Part shown: positions 1 to 10,079 of the stretch, piece by piece | Numbering within the stretch: position 1 is the stretch's first letter | Layout of the letters: every line of letters begins with the position of its first letter | Assembly (NCBI GenBank): GCA_015499985.1 | Contig: JAAAUF010000229.1 | Span: forward strand, 1-46,668 | DNA length: 46,668 bases | Direction of reading: 5' to 3' | From: Haplosporangium gracile | Lineage: Eukaryota > Mortierellomycota > Mortierellomycetes > Mortierellales > Mortierellaceae | Translations under genes and position numbers: made by a program | Notes under the pieces: generated by a model | What the model was told of the DNA's origin: nothing | Seen by the model: the letters and a program-made list of their open reading frames with translations, nothing else | The model's database searches: none

Positions 1-1
1 C

Positions 2-244
2 AGTTGCCGCATGCATTTCGATAGGGATGCCGTGGGCGCCGAGAACATTGCATCGATTTGCCAGTCGCAGCTAACACACCAGCGTCGTCCACACAAGTTT
101 ATGCCAAAGCCTCCCTCTCCCCCTTCTCCCCCTCCGGATGTATCATCGTCTGCCGGTGACAAGGGCGAAACCGCCCGGCGCAAAGGGCCGCTGAGCGACG
201 ACGCACTTATTTTACGGGCTATGAAGCGACCTCGCAGGACCTAG
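2..244 (+). CDS. 3' end of a Fanzor/TnpB-like nuclease gene (partial, 5' end outside window)
   Basis: The frame is open from base 2 to the TAG at 242-244, about 80 codons, with its start beyond the left edge. Near the left edge it reads a Cys (5-7) and then HFDRDAVGAENI (14-49). A final zinc-ribbon cysteine followed by RDxxGAxNI is the pattern at the RuvC-III end of IS200/IS605 OrfB/TnpB proteins and their eukaryotic relatives, the Fanzors. There the Asp of the RD pair is the third catalytic carboxylate. The remaining ~55 residues are a proline/serine and basic tail (PPSPPSPPP, ending KRPRRT) that could serve nuclear localisation. The other RuvC motifs and the first zinc-ribbon cysteines are off the window, so the call rests on one motif. 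A different zinc-ribbon protein remains possible. Confidence 0.5.
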   Translation, partial: SCRMHFDRDAVGAENIASICQSQLTHQRRPHKFMPKPPSPPSPPPDVSSSAGDKGETARRKGPLSDDALILRAMKRPRRT

Positions 245-390
245 TAGTCGATAAGAAACCAGCAATCGGGACTGACACTCCCTCAAAAAATCTTGTAAGT
301 CTTGTTGTAGCTTTTTTTGGCGCTCACGTGTAGCTTACTATGTTTGTGACAAAGAAATTATTGTCTAACTTAACCAAAACTGTTGCCTTT

Positions 391-418
391 TTGAGTGTGT
401 GTTCGTAAGGACACTCAA
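391..418. repeat. 8-bp perfect inverted repeat between the Fanzor-like end and MCM8
   Basis: TTGAGTGT (391-398) and ACACTCAA (411-418) are perfect complements separated by 12 bases. The hairpin sits in the 259-base spacer (245-503) that must hold both the 3' end of the upstream gene and the MCM8 leader. The same spacer has an E-box-like CACGTG at 325-330 and a T-run at 312-318. It could be an RNA hairpin, an element end or chance; nothing here decides. Confidence 0.4.
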
Positions 419-503
419 TTAAAAATCCCCTTCACAATTTATTTTTTTTAAACAAATCTCTTTCGCCTTCATCCTTCGCCTGGACGTATGGAAGAATCGC
501 CCC

Positions 504-3500
504 ATGCCGCCTGAACAGTCGAATTCGCGTGGCTCAAACGCTCGTCGAGAAGGAGGATACAACCGAAGCGGAGGCCGTGGGCCCTGGCGTGGCAGGGGCA
601 AGAGCAGAAATGGCCATGGCAACTATAACAACAACAGTAACAATGATGGAGACGATGATTTTGAAGTTGGTGGCGCAAGGAACAACCAGTACCCAGGACG
701 CTCACAGAACCCTGACGCTCACAACAACAGCAATGGTAAACGATGGGAGAGACCTAGGACTTCAACACAAAGGAATTACTACGGTGGACAGCAACTTGAA
801 CAAGACGATGTCAACATGCCCATGGTCCAAGCAGACGAAATCCCTGCGCAGGCTCTGCAGGCAGCGCAGCCACGGACTAAACGGAAGGTTACGAATTGTC
901 CGTGGATCGACTGGGATGTCTATCTTCCGCTGGATGGTAAGTCAAAGACGCTTGTATTTGTCAAGAGGGCTCATGTACTTCTGGAGACGCAGGTTGGACG
1001 ACTTCTCGCTGACCTGCACGCCTGTTCACCTCTTTAAAGATTACCACGAGCAACACGAGTATATTCAGTGGATCGCAGAGTTTCGGCACTTCCTGCAAAG
1101 ACATCATTTTCGCCATCTTCACGAACTCTCAAAAGTAAGATAAGCAAACAGCGACGCCAACCTGTTGAGTTTATTACGAGTTATGAAATGGATTGACCCT
1201 ACTCACTCATTTCCACTCATTCGTTTGACACCTAGGAGCAAAGAGCGGAGTTGGAACGCCGACGAGTATTTGTCGTTAATCTGAAGACTCTTGTTCATGA
1301 ATGCAACATCCCAGCAGTGGCGGATCTTGTTGTCCATCGGACTACTGCGGTCTTGGGGTGCATATCCCTTGCAGCAATCCAGGTAATATACACCTCGGCA
1401 TACTGTTGACTGCAGTAGTTTGCTGATGGCAAAAACAGGAATAATAAACGATTTTGACTAAAACATCACTGAATCATTTTTTCCAACTTTAGGGTCTCTA
1501 TGGAGATGAGGCTGCAAAGGAAAAGCACCAAAAGACGATCACAGTGCGGCTTGGCAACCTTGACAAGATCACGCATGGAAAAGATCTGAAGGCAAACCTG
1601 ATAGGTACGCCTGCATAATGCTCGAACCTCGGATCGGTTGCGGATGAAATTACAAATTGTTTAAATTTCGCCTCTACTATTTTGTGAACAAAATAACAAA
1701 ATAGGAAAGTTCATTTGCGTTCGAGGAACCATTGTCAGGACATCAGGAGTTAAGCCTCTGGCGACAAAAATGTCATTCATCTGCAATACCTGTCAGGGAG
1801 TTCAGACACTAGAATTTGCAGATGCGAAGTACATTCAGCCAACAAAGTGCCCAGAAGTAGGATGCAGAGGCAAACAGTTCACCCCGCAACGCGGCGTAGG
1901 CTATGACACCGAAACTGTTGACTGGCAAACTATTCGGTAAGCTATCTATCCTTTTGTTGACTACCTTGCAATTTCAATAACTGTCTTCTCGCTCCACTAA
2001 CCAAACGCTATTGTCTGCTTGCAGACTGCAAGAGAAGCTGCCGGATGACAGGACAGATTCTGGGAGAGTGCCGCGAACGATCGAGTGTGAGGTTACCAGA
2101 GACTTGGTCGATCGTGTGATCCCTGGAGATGTGGTTGAAGTCACAGGAATCGTCAAAGTATCGCAGTCTGAGAAGTGTAAGTCAATTTGTGCCATCGAAA
2201 TATATAATACTGGGTCAGAATCACCCCATTTCGCCCACTAATACCTGTTTCGTTGCCTTTCCTTTTAAACTAGCTTACTCGCGCGAGAAAACCGGCAACA
2301 CCATGTATCTGCTTTATCTTGACGTTAACTACTTGACAAAGTCGGCAATGACGACGAAGGATGATGAGGACATGTACAACGACGATAACTCCAAAGACAG
2401 GACCAAGGAGAGCAAGGACAGCATCCAAATCACTACCAAAGACCTCTATGCAATTGAGGATGTCCACAACGAGCCCCAATTGTTCAAGTTGATCGTCAAC
2501 TCCTTCAGTCCAGCGATTTTCGGACACGAGATGGTTAAAGCTGGGATTCTCTTTGGACTCTTTGGCGGGAGAAGGAGAAGCAATACTGTTGTCGACCGAA
2601 CCGCTATCCGCTCGGATCCTCACATCCTGGTTGTCGGGGATCCGGGTCTAGGAAAATCGCAGATGCTTTCTGCCGCTGTCAAGGTTGCTCCTCGAGGCGT
2701 CTATGTCTGCGGAAGTAGTGGAATATCGACGAGCGGTCTGACAGTAACCCTTGTCCGAGGCGCGGGATCCGACTTTGCACTGGAGGCAGGCGCACTTGTC
2801 CTCGGAGATCAGGGATGCTGTTGTATCGACGAATTCGACAAGATGACAACGGATCACAACGCACTTCTGGAGGCTATGGAGCAACAGTCGATCAGTATTG
2901 CGAAAGCTGGAATCATTTGCACTTTGCCCGCAAGAACGAGTGTGATTGCTGCGGCCAATCCTGTCGGTGGACACTACAACACTTCCAAGACGGTCGCAGA
3001 GAACTTGAAGATGAATACGGCGCTTCTTTCAAGATTCGATCTGATCTTTATTCTGATGGACAAACCCGACGGTGAGATGGATCAGTACCTTTCCAGGCAC
3101 GTCATGGCGCTTCATTCCGGCAATGCGACAACTGCACCAGCTTTTAGAAGCAGTACCTCACAGGAAAGTAATTTCTCGCAGTCAAACGGAATCAAGGCAG
3201 ATATGAGCCTTCCCCTAGAGGAACGGCTGCGAATGTCAAGTGAGGATAACATGGAGCTTATTCCCTTGCCTCTACTCCGAAAGTACATTGCTTACGCACG
3301 ACAATATGTGCATCCACGACTCTCTCGGGAAGCAGCTGCAGTCTTGCAGGAATTCTACCTAATGCTCCGAGCCAAGCATCGGTCGCCTGATGGTACGCCT
3401 GTGACGACTCGACAGCTAGAGTCTCTGATCCGTATGGCTGAGGCCAAGGCGCGCATGGAGCTGCGTGAAGTTGTCACACGAAGGGATGCCATGGATGTGA

Positions 3501-4016
3501 TTGAAATCATGTAAGTTTCAACCAAAGTTTTTGCAACTGTCAAAAATTCATGCTCTCGCAGCTACTGATACGCAATGTGGAGCGCATAAACATTTTTCTT
3601 GGGCTACAGGACATTCAGTTTGAGAGATGCCTTTGGGCCTACCAACAGCCATCCTGGCGGTCAAGGACAAAGCCAATCCGGCCAAGGCAAAGGTGCCAGC
3701 ATGAAAAGGTTTGACTGTCATTTGGATAGTCTTTCTTACTGTGAGTTAAGTTATTTTCTCTCATGCTGCCTTGAACTGACTTCCTCTCTCTCTTGTCTTT
3801 TTCATTTCATTGTGAAGATATGTCGCAGAGCTACAGAGGATTGCCTTTGGAAACTCGAGTAACATGTTCACGCAGGACCAGCTGTACAATACCTTTCAGG
3901 GAATGCAACTGCCAGGGATCACAGGAGGGTTCATGGCCTTCCTGGATACGCTGAACCACCAAAATTTTTTACTAAAGAAAGGACCGCGGACCTACCAACT
4001 CTCCGTTGTCATGTAA
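504..4016 (+). CDS. MCM8: MCM8 homologous-recombination helicase
   Basis: Nine exons close in phase: 504-936, 1040-1134, 1236-1382, 1493-1604, 1705-1936, 2025-2176, 2274-3510, 3610-3708 and 3818-4016, giving 901 residues (human MCM8 has 840). The N-terminus is RGG-rich ([14 protein letters not shown]), as in animal MCM8. A Cys zinc site (CNTC, later CPEVGC) lies in exon 5. The AAA+ core in exon 7 has Walker [10 protein letters not shown] (near residues 512-520), Walker B IDEFDKM and arginine finger SRFDLIF. The signatures [18 protein letters not shown] and LLKKGP near the C-terminus separate MCM8 from MCM2-7 and MCM9. In other organisms MCM8 pairs with MCM9 to drive DNA synthesis during recombination and crosslink repair. 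The start is the first in-frame ATG after a pyrimidine-rich leader. The intron 1 acceptor at 1040 was chosen because it alone restores phase with a CTGAC branch site. A poly(A) signal AATAAA lies at 4066-4071. Confidence 0.95.
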
Positions 4017-4382
4017 ATACCACCATTGCCGGAGCTTTTTTTCTTTTTCTCGCCCTGTACACTAAAATAAACGCTGTTTGCTTTTTGCAAGTGTATCTGT
4101 GTGTGTCATTTGTGTCTTTGTGCGTGCAATTGAGTGTGCGCACGAGCGCCTACTCCGATCGTTTTTACAAGAACACACAGGGGGCGGACGGACGGCGGTA
4201 TTCGTGAGCCGAAAAGGTCAAATGCGATTCGAGGCCGTTGAAAGCTCACCTTTTATTTTTTTATCTCGACGGCACTTGGGCAGCCGACAGCGGTCTCTCT
4301 ATCTTCTTCCTCTCTTCTCTCTCACGCACTTTTCTCTCTTACATACCCCACTCACACTCGTACTCACATTCAGACACAAGAA
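4017..4382. other. Intergenic: MCM8 3' end and AYR1-like promoter/leader
   Basis: It holds AATAAA at 4066-4071 for MCM8, a GT-rich stretch (4085-4135) typical of a downstream cleavage element, and a CT-rich tract (4290-4370) leading to the next start codon. No gene is seen. Confidence 0.7.
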
Positions 4383-6010
4383 ATGACCCATTCCAAGAAA
4401 GTTGTCCTCGTTACCGGCTGCACCACCGGAGGTATCGGTTATGAGACCGCAAAGGCCTTTGAGAAGGTATTGCCTTCATCCATTCCTCTCATTCAATTCC
4501 AGACGATGAAAAACAAAAACGAATGAAAAAAAAAAACTCGAGCTTTGTTTCTAACAAGATTGAAACGTTTTGTTGAATGAATGAATGAATGAATGAACTT
4601 TGCGATTAGAACGGATGCAAGGTCTATGCTGCTGCTAGACGCCTGGACGCCATCACCGGCATCGAAGGTAGGAGGAAAAAATGGAAAGGAAGAAAATATA
4701 AAAATGCAAATTAGTGGCGCGAGCCGACATATGGCGCATACATGTAAACAGACACGGAGGACCCTCAATCTAATCTAACAGCTGCGATTTTCTTTTGTTC
4801 GATAAAATGACTTAGGTCTTGATATTGAGAAGGTCTACATCGATGTCCTAGATGAAAAGTCTATCAAGGAGGCTGTTGAGGTACAGAGAAGAACTTAATT
4901 CTGAAGGGTTACTGTAGGCAGAGTTCAGTCGGATACCACCAAGATCGCTAATGCACGATACCTGCTTTTTAATTTTCTTAGCACGTTATCGCAAAGGAGG
5001 GCCGCATCGGTAAGGGATCGGGAAGACGACATTGCCGAAAGAGATAACACCGCGTGCGGCAAAAAAAAAAAAAAAAAGGGCGTTTTAAATGGATCATGGA
5101 CATATCGTACATGGTAACTGACGATTGGCGCTTCATCTCCTCCTATTCTATCAGATATCTTGTTCAACAACGCCGGTATGGGCTTGGCCTGCCCTTTGAT
5201 CGATATGTCTGTAAGTCAACTCTCGCGCAGGAATGGTTTTGAACTAAGCAGGAAGCTATGTGCACCTATCCTCCCATACTTCGCCACTAATAATATTAAT
5301 TTTTGCTCAATTTTAGATTGAGACGACTCGCAAGCTGCTGGACACCAACGTTACCTCAGTCATTCTGGTCTCCAAGGCGGTAGCTCCTTATATGATCCGT
5401 CAGGGATCGGGTTTGATTGCCAACGTGGGCTCTGTCACTGCATACTTGGCGACTCCTTGGGGTGGTCTCTACGCTGCCAGCAAGGCTGCTGTTCATTCGA
5501 TCTCTGACGCTTTGCGCATGGAGTTGGCGCCCTTTGGAGTCAAGGTCTCTGTCGTCTCCCCCGGAGCCATCAAGTCCAACATCGGTGATAACAACCTCAA
5601 GGCCTTCAGCCTCCCCGAGAAGTCATTCTACCAGTCGGTGATCAAGTATGTCATGTCGCGCGCGAATGCCTCGCAAGGTAAGAAAAGGACATGCTCTGTT
5701 TGAATTGAACGTTCTGTCTTTGTCAGCCTTTGAATGGATGAAAAAAATTCACACAACGCTTCTGATTGATACTGTTTTTTGTATTTCTTTAGCCCCTGGA
5801 TGCACACCTACCGCAGATTTCGCGAAATATGTTGTTGGCAAGTGTCTCAAGTCATCGCCTCCTGCCTACATCGATTATGGAACGCTGTCGAACCTCTTCC
5901 GGGTCCTTCGCTACTTTCCCCGGCTCGTTACTGATTTCTTCTTTGCACGCCGATTCGGTTTGTTGACCTTGAAGAAGTCTGTTCAGGACGGCGAGGTCGT
6001 GACCAAGTAA
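4383..6010 (+). CDS. AYR1: AYR1-like short-chain dehydrogenase (1-acyl-DHAP reductase family)
   Basis: Seven exons close in phase: 4383-4466, 4610-4667, 4816-4880, 4982-5009, 5155-5210, 5317-5677 and 5793-6010, giving 289 residues (yeast Ayr1 has 297). The classical SDR motifs are visible: cofactor loop TGCTTGGIG (TGxxxGIG) in exon 1, NNAG in exon 5, and the catalytic set Ser136, Tyr149, Lys153 (YAASK) in exon 6. Family knowledge suggests NADPH-dependent reduction of 1-acyl-dihydroxyacetone phosphate to lysophosphatidic acid at lipid droplets or ER, feeding glycerolipid synthesis. Other classical SDRs share these motifs, so the substrate is inferred. Intron 1 carries an (AATG)4 repeat and intron 4 a poly-A run. 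A poly(A) signal lies at 6046-6051. Confidence 0.82.
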
Positions 6011-6445
6011 ACAATGGATAAGCATGTATGAGAATCAAGGAAAATAATAAACGCCGTTACTGTGTGGTTGACTTTTTGTTTGGCCAGACGCCTGTTCTTG
6101 TGCATGCTCGCGTTCGTGTTTCGTGTTGAAGGGAAAAGGGAGGAGGATGATTCTCTTTACTCTCTCTTTGCATCGGCCCTTCCCTTCGCTCTTCTCGCTG
6201 TCCTTTTTCTGCCCCCTTTTGTCCCTCAACTCCTCGTTTTTTGTTGCGCTGAATCCTTTCTTTTATTAACTCCCTGTGCGTGCGACTGGTCATGCACACT
6301 CTGGTAAGTGAGCCTTAGGTAAGGTCAATTTTTGACTCTTTTCTCTATTCTTTTCTCCCTTTTCTTCTGGACTCTCGCTCCTTCGCTCTTCACCAACTCA
6401 ACCCTTCATACACGCCCTCATAGACATATCGACAAACATTCAGAA
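6011..6445. other. Intergenic: AYR1 terminator and leader of secreted-protein gene 1
   Basis: AATAAA at 6046-6051 ends the reductase gene. The rest is strongly CT-rich (6150-6420), as in front of most plus-strand genes in this window. No gene is seen. Confidence 0.65.
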
Positions 6446-7660
6446 ATGAGAATCTTATTACTTTCCTTTGGTCTTGCTGCTATTACCTTCGTCGCAGCCC
6501 AAGGTAACATAGTTCTTTATATTTGTTTGTTTCTGTAAACTTGGACACAAATATCTTCTCTTAATGCCTTGCTGCTCTTCAGGACTCCACACACAAAAAT
6601 CGATGGATACATAGCTCGATATTAACGACATTCCCTTGCGTCTACTTCTTTACAAAAACTCAATTGCTTCCTTAATTTGCCTCCGGTTTTACCAGTTGCT
6701 GACCCTCTGGCCGCGAGCGGTACCCAGAACAACTACGAGTGGGTTCCAGCTGTAGGTCAGGATCTTGCTGCTGAAGTTGAAGATCTTTCCACTCAGATCA
6801 CGGAAATCGAGTTCCGTGCAAACATATTGTCGCGTCTTGAGCAACAGTCATCAGCTGACTTTGAGGCAGAGAACGCCTGCGAGAGTTCGACGACTGCGAT
6901 CCAGACCGCTTTGTCAGCCACCAGCGGACTCATGGGTGTCGTCGGACTCGAAACTTTTGCAGACTCGATTGTGCGCCGCCTTCAGCAGACCATTAAACAC
7001 CTTAACGACATGATCTCCAGTGATGGCAGTGCGGTTATCGGTCCCGCTTCGATCACGCCCATTGTCTTCGCCTTTGAAAGTCTCATCCAGATCCTCAAGG
7101 GAGCCGTCTCTATTACTCCTCTGCAGTTCATGGCTAAGCCTATTCTCGACTCTCTGACTAGTCTTCAAGGAAGCGTTGCTCTCTTTGCCCAGTGTGGAGC
7201 AGGAAGCAGCAAGATCGCAATCGAGCCCTCGTCGTGCTTTCCCCTGGCCGATATTTACCGCAGGATCATCCAGGATGCTGCCGGTGACAACCCGGCCCTG
7301 AATCTGCCCACAGATGCATCTGAAGATTTAAAGCGATTGGCCAGCGGTACATTGACGATCCTCGATTTGATCGACAAGAATTCGATTGCCGCCACCAATG
7401 AGGCCCTCCTGGCATCTCGCCCCATCTTTGCTGCCGACATCTTGGACCAGTACCGCACCGAGCTTATTCGTGTCACCATGGACGACGAGGTCAAGGGATA
7501 TGCTATTGCCTCGCTGGGAACTGTAGTCGGTGTCTCAAATGCTCTGGAGGCATGCTTGCGCGTCGTTGCTGATCCCGTTGCGGCCATCGACGAGCTCAAT
7601 GAGGAATTAAAGGCCCAAGCCCTCTACGACGACGAAGATGATGATGAGGATGAGGAATAA
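6446..7660 (+). CDS. Secreted four-cysteine helical protein, array copy 1
   Basis: Two exons (6446-6503, 6696-7660) give 340 residues. Exon 1 encodes just a signal peptide, MRILLLSFGLAAITFVAAQ. The mature part starts ADPLAASG and contains YEW. It has four cysteines matching those of the downstream copies (NACESS, AQCGAG, SSCFPLADIYR, LEACLR) and the most conserved block, KNSIAATNEALLASRPIFA. It ends in an acidic tail (DDEDDDEDEE). The body looks mostly alpha-helical, with no catalytic motif I recognise. Four cysteines suggest two disulfides. I do not recognise the family; a fungal surface-binding or effector-like role is only a guess. The gene has the same intron position and phase as copies 2 and 3, so the array arose by tandem duplication. 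Confidence 0.85.
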
Positions 7661-8407
7661 GGTCTTGATGATGGTGGTAGAGTTGGATACATTGTGCTAG
7701 GACTTAAATTCCTCTTTAGCAAATCTCAATACAACATGCTTCTTTTTTTCATTCAAACTTGACGCCCTTTCTTTCTCACATCCCACCTCCTTTCAGTAGT
7801 GTACGTCCTTTCTTTCTTTTTGGGTGGCGTTCATGTTCGTAATTTCATTATCTCTCTTCCACTGTTCCATTATGAGAGGTACTTTCTCTCTCTCTCTTTG
7901 TGTGAACAACTGAACGAGATTCACAAGAGGAAAAAAAATTAAAGTGTGGGAGGAGTAGATAATAAGGCCATAGTCGCACCAAAACAAAAGCGAATGCAAT
8001 TGGGAAAAAGGGGACATCAACAACAGCAACAACAAAAAGGAATTGGTTCGCTTGTTTTTCCTCCTCTCTTTCTTCCCCCCTCTTTGTTCCCTTGCTTCTT
8101 TTCTTCCGCCCCTTTCATCCTTTCTGTACCTCCTTTGTCTCTTGTCCGTCGCTTCGATAATTTTGTTTATGTTTTTTTTTCTCACTCCTTTCATCTCTTT
8201 CATCCCTTCTACTGCATCGCATTTCTCCTGAAAAACAGGGATCGATTTCGCACATTAAAAGTTCTCATCCTTGCACTTCATTATCTCTATCCGTTCTTCT
8301 CTCTCCTTTCTTTTTCTTACTCCCTCCTCCTCTCTTCATCAGCACTTCATCGCCTCCTCTCCTTCTCTCAGCTCCCGTCTCGCACACATATACCACCGAT
8401 ACCCATC
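7661..8407. other. Intergenic between array copies 1 and 2
   Basis: It has a purine-rich stretch with CAACAG repeats (8014-8035), then about 350 bases of CT-rich sequence (8040-8390) resembling a promoter/leader, which now precedes a start-less pseudogene. No independent gene is seen. Confidence 0.6.
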
Positions 8408-9604
8408 ATAAAGATCGCCTATCTTTCTCTCGGACTCGCCGCCATCGCTGTTGTTGCTGCTCAAGGTACACGAAATTTTTGCACTGGCAGCCCAATCAAT
8501 TTCTCTCAATTTTGGTTCATCCAGATCTCGACACTTGCAGCATTACCCTCTCAATTTTCGAATTTTAACACGCATTCCAACTCTGTTTCATAACTAAAAA
8601 GCCGTCGACCCTTTGGCTGCCAATGGTGCTCAAACCACGTACGAGTGGGCCCAACAGGCAGGAGAGCAGAATGGCCTTGTTTACCAGCTCGAGGAAAGCT
8701 ACAGCCAGGTCTCTGAGCTTGAGTTCCTTGCACAGCTCCTTTCTCGTCCTGAGCAGAAAGCGGACATTGAGGCCACCGCCACCGCCGATGGTTCAATGCC
8801 GAGTTCATCTGCAAGTCTGGCTTTAAAATGAGTCAAGGGGCGCTGCAGCAAGTCGTGAAGGCGATCTCAACAGCTCAAGCCCCCAGATTTTTGCCCATCA
8901 ATATATTTATGGATAAGGCCCCCACTCTTCTCACTGAAGATTCCAAAAAAGGTGGCCCGTCGAATCTGGGTGGTACAGTCCTCGCCACTGACGCCGTTCT
9001 CACGATTCTCAACCTTGTCAGTTCAGCGAGTCCCGGTATATTCCCCTCAACCATTGGACAAGCGCTGAAGAACGTGAAGGAAGGTCTTGGCAACATGCTC
9101 ATGTGTTCAACCGGTGGCGCTGCCTCGACCCATTGCTTCGAGATTACGGACCTCTACCGTGCTATCGTCGCCGATGTCCTCGCCAACGTCCCTGGCGTCC
9201 CCGCTGATGCTTTGAAGGATCTTCAGCGTTACTCTGTTGACACTCAGGCCATATTTCAGTTTATTTCCAAGAACTCCATTGCCGCCAAAAACGAGGCCCT
9301 CTTGAACTCGCGCCCCATATTTGCCACTGAGCACTTGAACACGTACAGGATAGAGATGGTCCGTGCCGGTGCCAAGGATGATGTCCAAGACAACGCCGTT
9401 AGCTCGCTCTCCCTTGTGGTCGGTTCCTCAAACGCCTAGGAGGCCTGCTTGCGCATAGCTACTAACCCCGCTGCCACCATCGAGGACCTTAACGATGGGT
9501 TGGACGCTCTGGAGGATAAGGATGAGGCTAACGAGGATGATGAACCCGAAGTTGCTGATCCTGCCAAGGTCAAGGCTGATGCCCCACCAGTCCCCGCCAC
9601 TTAA
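8408..9604 (+). pseudogene. Decayed copy 2 of the secreted four-cysteine family
   Basis: The exon layout matches the neighbours: signal-peptide exon 8408-8465 and main exon 8602-9604. Three lesions are visible. The start codon position is ATA (8408-8410) where copies 1 and 3 have ATG. A frameshift lies around 8770-8800, near a GCCACC repeat: the first frame stops at TGA 8829-8831, while the family frame resumes upstream of it with an ICKSG block. A TAG at 9437-9439 replaces the Leu codon of the LEACLR block. The signal-peptide hydrophobic core, four cysteine codons, conserved SKNSIAAKNEALL block and acidic/proline tail (to TAA 9602-9604) are all still readable, so the decay is recent. Sequencing error could explain one lesion but hardly three. 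Confidence 0.85.
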
Positions 9605-10079
9605 ACTAGTCGTCTCTTTTTGTTACAGTTTCTTAGTTCAAGCACGGTCTAATACCATTCATAAAACAATACTCCACTTAACTCTAATGCCTCGGGTTGT
9701 TGTTTGCGTTTTTTTGGTCTTTGTTTGTAGTTGAGGATGAAGTGGAAGGATCCAACTCCATGGCCACTCCCCTTCTTTTGACTCCTTTAGAGATTTTACA
9801 CTCATCGTGTTTCTCACTCCTATCTGATCATTCGGGAGTGAGGAAAGTAAAGGAAGAGAGGAAATTGAAGGAAGGGATGAAAGTGAAGGAAGGGAGGAAA
9901 GTGAAGGAGGAAACATGGATCATCTTGAGACGTTTTTGGCTATTTCTCCACTTTCGTAACTCTTCCTTATATCTCTCTCTTGTTTTCTTGTTTTCTTTTG
10001 TTTCTCCTTACCATCTTTTCCCCCCCTCCTCCGCTTCCACTACTTACTTCTACTTGTACAAACACATATTCCATTTATT
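9605..10079. other. Intergenic between copies 2 and 3
   Basis: It carries the 18-base tandem repeat listed separately, then a CT-rich leader (9960-10045) before copy 3. No gene is seen. Confidence 0.6.
9850..9914. repeat. 18-bp purine tandem repeat, about 3.5 copies
   Basis: Units begin at 9850, 9868 and 9886, each close to AAGGAAGGGAKGAAAGTG, with a partial unit from 9904. It is pure purine on the plus strand except at a few T positions and lies about 170 bases upstream of copy 3. Confidence 0.8.

Noticed and set aside
937..992. Shorter first intron for MCM8 ending at CGCAG (992)
   Set aside because: It puts exon 2 out of phase and meets a stop within seven codons. The acceptor at 1038-1039 restores phase and matches the family.
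3709..3740. MCM8 exon 8 extended to the GTGAGT donor at 3741
   Set aside because: A strong donor, but it breaks phase with the final exon. The donor at 3709 gives the family-like KRYVAEL junction.
7946..8593. Long plus-strand open frame that includes the pseudogene signal-peptide exon
   Set aside because: Its upstream part is a CT-rich leader and polyQ/low-complexity sequence. Using an ATG there would bury the signal peptide, unlike copies 1 and 3.
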